The translations under genes and the position numbers were made by a program. Under the pieces are notes generated by a model. It did no database searches. It saw nothing but the letters and a program-made list of their open reading frames with translations, and had not been told where the DNA came from. From the NCBI GenBank assembly GCA_904502135.1, contig CAJGDE010000071.1:1-10643 (forward strand): a stretch of 10,643 nt of DNA. The letters are read 5' to 3'. Position 1 is the first letter of the stretch; each line of letters starts with the position of its first letter. Shown piece after piece: positions 7,143 through 10,643 of this stretch. Source of the stretch: Kiritimatiellia bacterium. GTDB lineage: Bacteria > Verrucomicrobiota > Kiritimatiellia > RFP12 > UBA1067.

Positions 7143-7176
7143 GGTGATAATTTAGGTCTTGACCTAAATTATCACC
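7143..7176. repeat. Perfect 16+16 base palindrome upstream of the secreted-protein cassette
   Basis: Arm GGTGATAATTTAGGTC (7143-7158) is followed by a TT centre and then its exact reverse complement (7161-7176). The 34-base structure ends 25 bases before the TATAAT at 7202, so it abuts or overlaps the -35 zone. There is no T-run after it, so it is not a terminator. Its perfection and position suggest a binding site for a dimeric or tetrameric regulator, a recombination site, or a repeat copied with this cassette. Confidence 0.7.
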
Positions 7177-7197
7177 CGATTACGTGTGCTTCTGATT

Positions 7198-7207
7198 TTG
7201 ATATAAT
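7198..7207 (+). promoter_or_regulatory. Extended -10 promoter giving a probable leaderless transcript
   Basis: TTGATATAAT contains a perfect TATAAT (7202-7207) preceded by TGA. The ATG at 7215 begins only 8 bases after the hexamer, which is where transcription itself should start. No Shine-Dalgarno sequence precedes that ATG. A -35 hexamer is poor (ATTACG at 7179-7184, three of six). Confidence 0.6.
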
Positions 7208-7214
7208 ACCTTTC

Positions 7215-7760
7215 ATGAAAGAAATCGTATTATGCTTAGTTTTCATTTCTTCGGGAATGCTTTTAGCTGCGAAGAAAATAGTAGTAGAGCAATTGCCAGA
7301 AGAGAATCGTCATCTTGTTGAAGTAGAGACAAATGTCGCATTTAGTGTTGGTTCGCCGAGTGAAAACAAATGGACGTTTACAATTGAACTAGCTCCATCT
7401 GTTTCAAATTGTTTTGAAGTTGTTTTCGGTGTAGATAAAAACAGCGATGAAGTGCTTGGTCTCGAAGAAGGACGGTTTTGTGTTGGTTGGGATTGCGGCG
7501 AATGGTTTTGGCGTGATAGATATACTGGGGAAGTGTGCAATTTAGCGGGCGCGACTGGGCTACGGAAATTGGATTGGGTGATGCTGCTTAATGGCGATAA
7601 GACGGTGCGCTCAGTTTCGTGTGATGTCTTTGATGGTAATAGTCCTAAATCATTCTTTGATTCGAATGTCGATTTAATGCGCATCGTCTCTCGCAGTGCA
7701 GATAATGTGCGAGTAGAAAGTAAGATTTTATTGACTGGGTTTTCGTTGTTTGTCCGCTGA
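7215..7760 (+). CDS. Secreted protein of unknown function, 181 residues
   Basis: I do not recognise the family. The first 19 or so residues (MKEIVLCLVFISSGMLLAA, then KK) form a typical Sec signal peptide: a charged start, a hydrophobic core, and small residues before a likely cleavage near residue 18-19. There is no lipobox cysteine. The mature part looks beta-rich, has three cysteines in the middle (including CVGWDC) and is aromatic-rich around GEWFWRDRYTGE. The start is fixed by the signal peptide and by the promoter 8 bases upstream, with no ribosome-binding site. The gene is AT-rich compared with the sugar genes. Its stop overlaps the next ATG in TGATG, so the two products are probably made together and may work together at the cell envelope. 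Confidence 0.75.
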   Translation: MKEIVLCLVFISSGMLLAAKKIVVEQLPEENRHLVEVETNVAFSVGSPSENKWTFTIELAPSVSNCFEVVFGVDKNSDEVLGLEEGRFCVGWDCGEWFWRDRYTGEVCNLAGATGLRKLDWVMLLNGDKTVRSVSCDVFDGNSPKSFFDSNVDLMRIVSRSADNVRVESKILLTGFSLFVR

Positions 7761-10288
7761 TGTATACTGTTTTTCAGAATATATTTCTTTATGTGGCTCT
7801 TGTTGGGCTTGCATTTTTGCTGCCTATACTTTTTGCAAAATCAAAGACTATATTCTTACTTCAAGCGAGACTTTTGAATTATTGGCGGTCACTTACTCCG
7901 TTTGGTCGAATTGCAGTGATGTCGTTTTTAACAGCAAGTATTCTATACGGCGGTTCTAAAACTAATTCACCACCAAGGCTAACGATGCGGCCTACTCCAA
8001 GCATTAAAATGTCATACGCCGAAAGAAAAGCACAAAATTGGAATATACGCGGCGCGTGGAAAGATTCGTTTTGGCTTAAGTTTGCAGATGGTTGGCGCTT
8101 TCCATACGGCACAAATCATCTTTATGGCGTTGAGGTGATTTCTTTCGGAGAACTTTGGCAGACACCGTTTGATAACAACGCTGTCGCATCACTTGGTGCA
8201 CCGATAGAAATCGTGCCAACACTATCATCATTTTCGTATGAATTTACGCCATCAAATTCATATCGCTTCGTCTGGGAAAATGTTGCGATAAGGCGTAACA
8301 CAAATAACTTAGTTACCGCCTCGCTTGAACTATTCCGCAATGGGGATGCGTGTATAGTCACTAATGGTGTTGTGAATTACAAAGAGCGGGAACTGCCATT
8401 CCATCACGATGGTTTTGGGCAAGATGACGAATGGGTCAGGGCGAATTTCACGAACGCTACAGAAATTCTTTCGATTGGCTATCACGATTGGGTAGACGAG
8501 CAGGTTGGTGTGGGGTTGGAGAATGGGCTTTACAAGTTTACGGTGAAGCTTAATGAGATTCCTCCCGAGGCAATCCAGTTGTGTGTAGGCGACTTTTCTG
8601 TTGCTGTTACCAATAAAGGTGAATATGTGTTTCTTCTTGAAAAGGGTGAAGAGTATCAGTTTGGAACTATTCCATTTTTTAATTCGGTTGAATATGCTTT
8701 TGTAGACGATATTAACAATTCTCAAAAAAATGGAACGCAATCTATAAAAAGTCGAAATAATAAATCTTCATTTGGGGTTTGGACTACAGATAGCGGAGTG
8801 GATGTAACCTATCCATCTGAAGCGATGCTGTATGGGTCTATTTTTTGGCTTCCGCTATTGCAGGGTTGGCCTAATGTCAAACATCTCAATCCAGGTGAAT
8901 TCCCAAAGACATTTAGTGGATTACTTCTTGATTATCGTGGAGATATTGCAAGTGTAGCATACGAATGGCGCTCGGGAAGTGATGATATAAATATAGCTTC
9001 TTCCAATATGCCTTCAACTTTGGTATCAGTAGATGTAATGCCAAGATGGTCGGAGTTCTTTCTCTCTGTTACTGTTAAAATAGCAGGTCGCGAATTGACA
9101 TCAATTCTGAACGGTTCGTATGGACTTAACCAATTTCCGGGCGTATACTGTTCAATTGATCTTCAGGATGATCTTATTTTGTGTGACAAGTGGATGGAAG
9201 GAAGCCGCTCGGCTGTCGCCACTATCGCCTTTGAATCGGATATTGCAACTAATGGATGTTTACGAGTTAGGATGCTGCAAGGCGGGGATAGGATTAAAAC
9301 GAATGTCGCTTTGCCTAAAGAAGTTTATCTTTATATGAGTAATTCGTATCAACATAAAATTGTTGTTGATGGGATTATCCCAAGTGAAGCAATGGGAGAT
9401 GTGATATTTAGATGTGAATTTATTGATGATGAAGGAAATGTGGGGAATTATTTTGATAAGACGATAACGGTTATCGATCCTTTAGAGGTTATTATACCGT
9501 CGGCTCCAACGAAAGGGATGTGCGTGGTAAAAGATTCTTATGTGGGCATTTCGTTAAAAACAGTGCCTGATGTTTATTTTACTACAAATGTTGAATGGCA
9601 TACGGCGCAAAGGAGTTATAATAAAGAATACGATTCTTGGGTAAAGAAAGGTATTGGCGGAACGGATGCTTCGCTTTTAATGGCAACCCCTGGGATCTTT
9701 GCATTAAAGGCTCGTCTTATTTGCGGTGTTCAATCTAATGAAACGGTATATGTTCATAAAGAAAGTGAACCGTATTGTGAGGCGATAAAAGAAAATATAG
9801 GGCCGGCTGAAAAAGGAGAAAGAAATCATATTGGAGTCGCGCGTTCTGCGGCCTTGTTGAGTTTGAGAATTGCAGCAATAGAGTATTTGGGGTTGGCTGA
9901 GTATGGGTACTTAATGACATTATCAAGTAAAAATGGTTTTTCAAGGGTTGGGGAAGGGAAGTGGAAATGCAATAGATTTGTTGCTGATGTTGCAATAGAA
10001 GCGGGATTTGAAGTTCTGCACAATCAGACATCGCATTTGTTTGGCGGCACATATCCACCTGTTGCTAATGATTGGGCGACCGGGAGAAATATTGGTGAAT
10101 GGATACATCTTGGCTCTGTTTATCCAGAACCAGGCTTCTTGGCGGCGCGTGAAAATCCTAATGGACAAGGACACTGTGGAATTGTTGATTATGATGGTTG
10201 GGTAATAAGTGCTAGGCCGGATGGTGTTGGAAGAAATGCTAAAAAAATGTTAGACGGAACAATTAAATATAATAAACCAAAGGAGTAA
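7760..10288 (+). CDS. Membrane-anchored exported protein with C-terminal NlpC/P60- or CHAP-like domain
   Basis: Most of the 842 residues are unfamiliar, but the layout can be read. Two hydrophobic helices (about 8-26 and 49-64) flank a basic loop (K27, K29, R37, R43, R50). By the positive-inside rule this places the long remainder outside the cytoplasm. Residues 70 to about 530 look beta-rich with many W and N. About 535-665 resembles an Ig-like beta-sandwich (ITVIDPLEVIIPS, then PGIFALKARL). From about 670 comes a domain with GKWKCNRFVADVAIEAGF, then PVANDWATG and GQGHCGIVDYDG. C737 and H805 fit the Cys/His pair of papain-like NlpC/P60 or CHAP cell-wall peptidases and amidases. Translation probably reinitiates at TGATG, since no Shine-Dalgarno is seen. 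Alternatives are an envelope-maintenance hydrolase or a toxin; the domain call is by motif only. Confidence 0.8.
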   Translation: MYTVFQNIFLYVALVGLAFLLPILFAKSKTIFLLQARLLNYWRSLTPFGRIAVMSFLTASILYGGSKTNSPPRLTMRPTPSIKMSYAERKAQNWNIRGAWKDSFWLKFADGWRFPYGTNHLYGVEVISFGELWQTPFDNNAVASLGAPIEIVPTLSSFSYEFTPSNSYRFVWENVAIRRNTNNLVTASLELFRNGDACIVTNGVVNYKERELPFHHDGFGQDDEWVRANFTNATEILSIGYHDWVDEQVGVGLENGLYKFTVKLNEIPPEAIQLCVGDFSVAVTNKGEYVFLLEKGEEYQFGTIPFFNSVEYAFVDDINNSQKNGTQSIKSRNNKSSFGVWTTDSGVDVTYPSEAMLYGSIFWLPLLQGWPNVKHLNPGEFPKTFSGLLLDYRGDIASVAYEWRSGSDDINIASSNMPSTLVSVDVMPRWSEFFLSVTVKIAGRELTSILNGSYGLNQFPGVYCSIDLQDDLILCDKWMEGSRSAVATIAFESDIATNGCLRVRMLQGGDRIKTNVALPKEVYLYMSNSYQHKIVVDGIIPSEAMGDVIFRCEFIDDEGNVGNYFDKTITVIDPLEVIIPSAPTKGMCVVKDSYVGISLKTVPDVYFTTNVEWHTAQRSYNKEYDSWVKKGIGGTDASLLMATPGIFALKARLICGVQSNETVYVHKESEPYCEAIKENIGPAEKGERNHIGVARSAALLSLRIAAIEYLGLAEYGYLMTLSSKNGFSRVGEGKWKCNRFVADVAIEAGFEVLHNQTSHLFGGTYPPVANDWATGRNIGEWIHLGSVYPEPGFLAARENPNGQGHCGIVDYDGWVISARPDGVGRNAKKMLDGTIKYNKPKE
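10279..10285 (+). promoter_or_regulatory. Shine-Dalgarno of the third cassette gene
   Basis: AAAGGAG overlaps the last codons of the preceding gene and ends 4 bases before the ATG at 10290. It is the only clear ribosome-binding site in the right-hand cassette. Confidence 0.7.
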
Positions 10289-10289
10289 T

Positions 10290-10643
10290 ATGAAAAGATT
10301 AGAGTTAAGTACATTTGTCTTTATTGCATATGTGTCATTTTGTTTTGCAGATAAATATGACATACAGACAAATGTTTATCAGAAAACGCAACATATATAT
10401 TCGGATTATGTTTTTAACGGAAAATTGCGTACACCAGAATATTTTTTCTCAGGTGTTCGTGGTGGCGGTGTTGATTTTGAACTTGATGGAATTCACTTGG
10501 AGCGCTTTATGGATTTAGTTAAAGTCGTTTCAAATAATTGTTCGCAAATAGCTTCTGATTGGTACAGTTATGAGACAAATGAAATGGTGAGATTTACCAC
10601 TCTTAGCGCTGTTGGATATTCAGGATATAATAATTATACAAAC
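10290..10643 (+). CDS. Secreted protein of unknown function, 3' end beyond the window
   Basis: The frame from ATG at 10290 stays open for 118 codons to the window edge, so the protein is partial. It begins MKRLELSTFVFIAYVSFCFA followed by DK, a clear Sec signal peptide with likely cleavage after residue 20. The visible mature part is rich in Y, N and F, with GVRGGGVDFELDG at about 55-67, and I recognise no family. The ATG lies two bases after the stop of the NlpC/P60-like gene, with a Shine-Dalgarno at 10279-10285, so it belongs to the same transcript. Being exported and placed directly after a possible cell-wall hydrolase, it could be a periplasmic partner or inhibitor; that is inference from position only. 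Confidence 0.75.
   Translation, partial: MKRLELSTFVFIAYVSFCFADKYDIQTNVYQKTQHIYSDYVFNGKLRTPEYFFSGVRGGGVDFELDGIHLERFMDLVKVVSNNCSQIASDWYSYETNEMVRFTTLSAVGYSGYNNYTN

Noticed and set aside
6478..7214. tRNA, rRNA or CRISPR array in the intergenic region
   Set aside because: No cloverleaf with a T-loop or anticodon arm, no rRNA-like block and no regularly spaced repeats were seen.
7310..7684. A 124-codon minus-strand open frame
   Set aside because: It is antisense to the signal-peptide-bearing 181-residue gene, and its serine-rich translation is typical of a shadow.

Overview
The window reads as two unlike blocks separated by about 740 bases of non-coding DNA (6478-7214). Positions 1-6477 are GC-rich sugar-catabolism genes with GCG/CGC-rich codons. 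Positions 7215-10643 are visibly AT-richer and encode exported proteins that I cannot name by family, apart from one C-terminal domain. Hand counts on two single lines illustrate the contrast: 38 of 60 G+C at 1381-1440 and 19 of 60 at 7381-7440. The mix of a large cytoplasmic GH78 enzyme, an L-fucose-isomerase-like protein and big unknown exported proteins suggests an uncultured carbohydrate-degrading bacterium, possibly of the Verrucomicrobiota/Kiritimatiellota/Lentisphaerota group. That placement is inference with low to moderate confidence.

Left block. A GH78 alpha-L-rhamnosidase (23-2944, +) faces a three-gene operon on the minus strand, transcribed as MFS sugar transporter (6477 to 5224), class II ketose-bisphosphate aldolase (5208 to 4357) and L-fucose-isomerase-like protein (4353 to 2956). 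The operon genes are 15 and 3 bases apart, and each has a clear Shine-Dalgarno sequence. Upstream lie a perfect TATAAT in an extended -10 context and two palindromes in the predicted leader. A plausible scheme is uptake by the transporter, release of rhamnose from rhamnosides in the cytoplasm by GH78, isomerisation to a ketose and aldol cleavage. No kinase is present, so the route is incomplete here.

Intergenic block. From left to right it holds the operon promoter region, a GC-rich tract with short hairpins (about 6706-6840), a 171-base MITE-like element with imperfect terminal inverted repeats and two GC-rich internal hairpins (6924-7094), and a perfect 16+16 base palindrome (7143-7176). 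The palindrome abuts the promoter of the right block.

Right block. Three same-strand genes are packed tightly: a 181-residue secreted protein (7215-7760) with a probable leaderless start, an 842-residue membrane-anchored protein (7760-10288) with a C-terminal NlpC/P60- or CHAP-like Cys/His domain, and a secreted protein that runs off the window (10290-10643+). The first two are joined by TGATG. This cassette is the most interesting part of the window: it could be a cell-wall-hydrolase system or a toxin-partner system.
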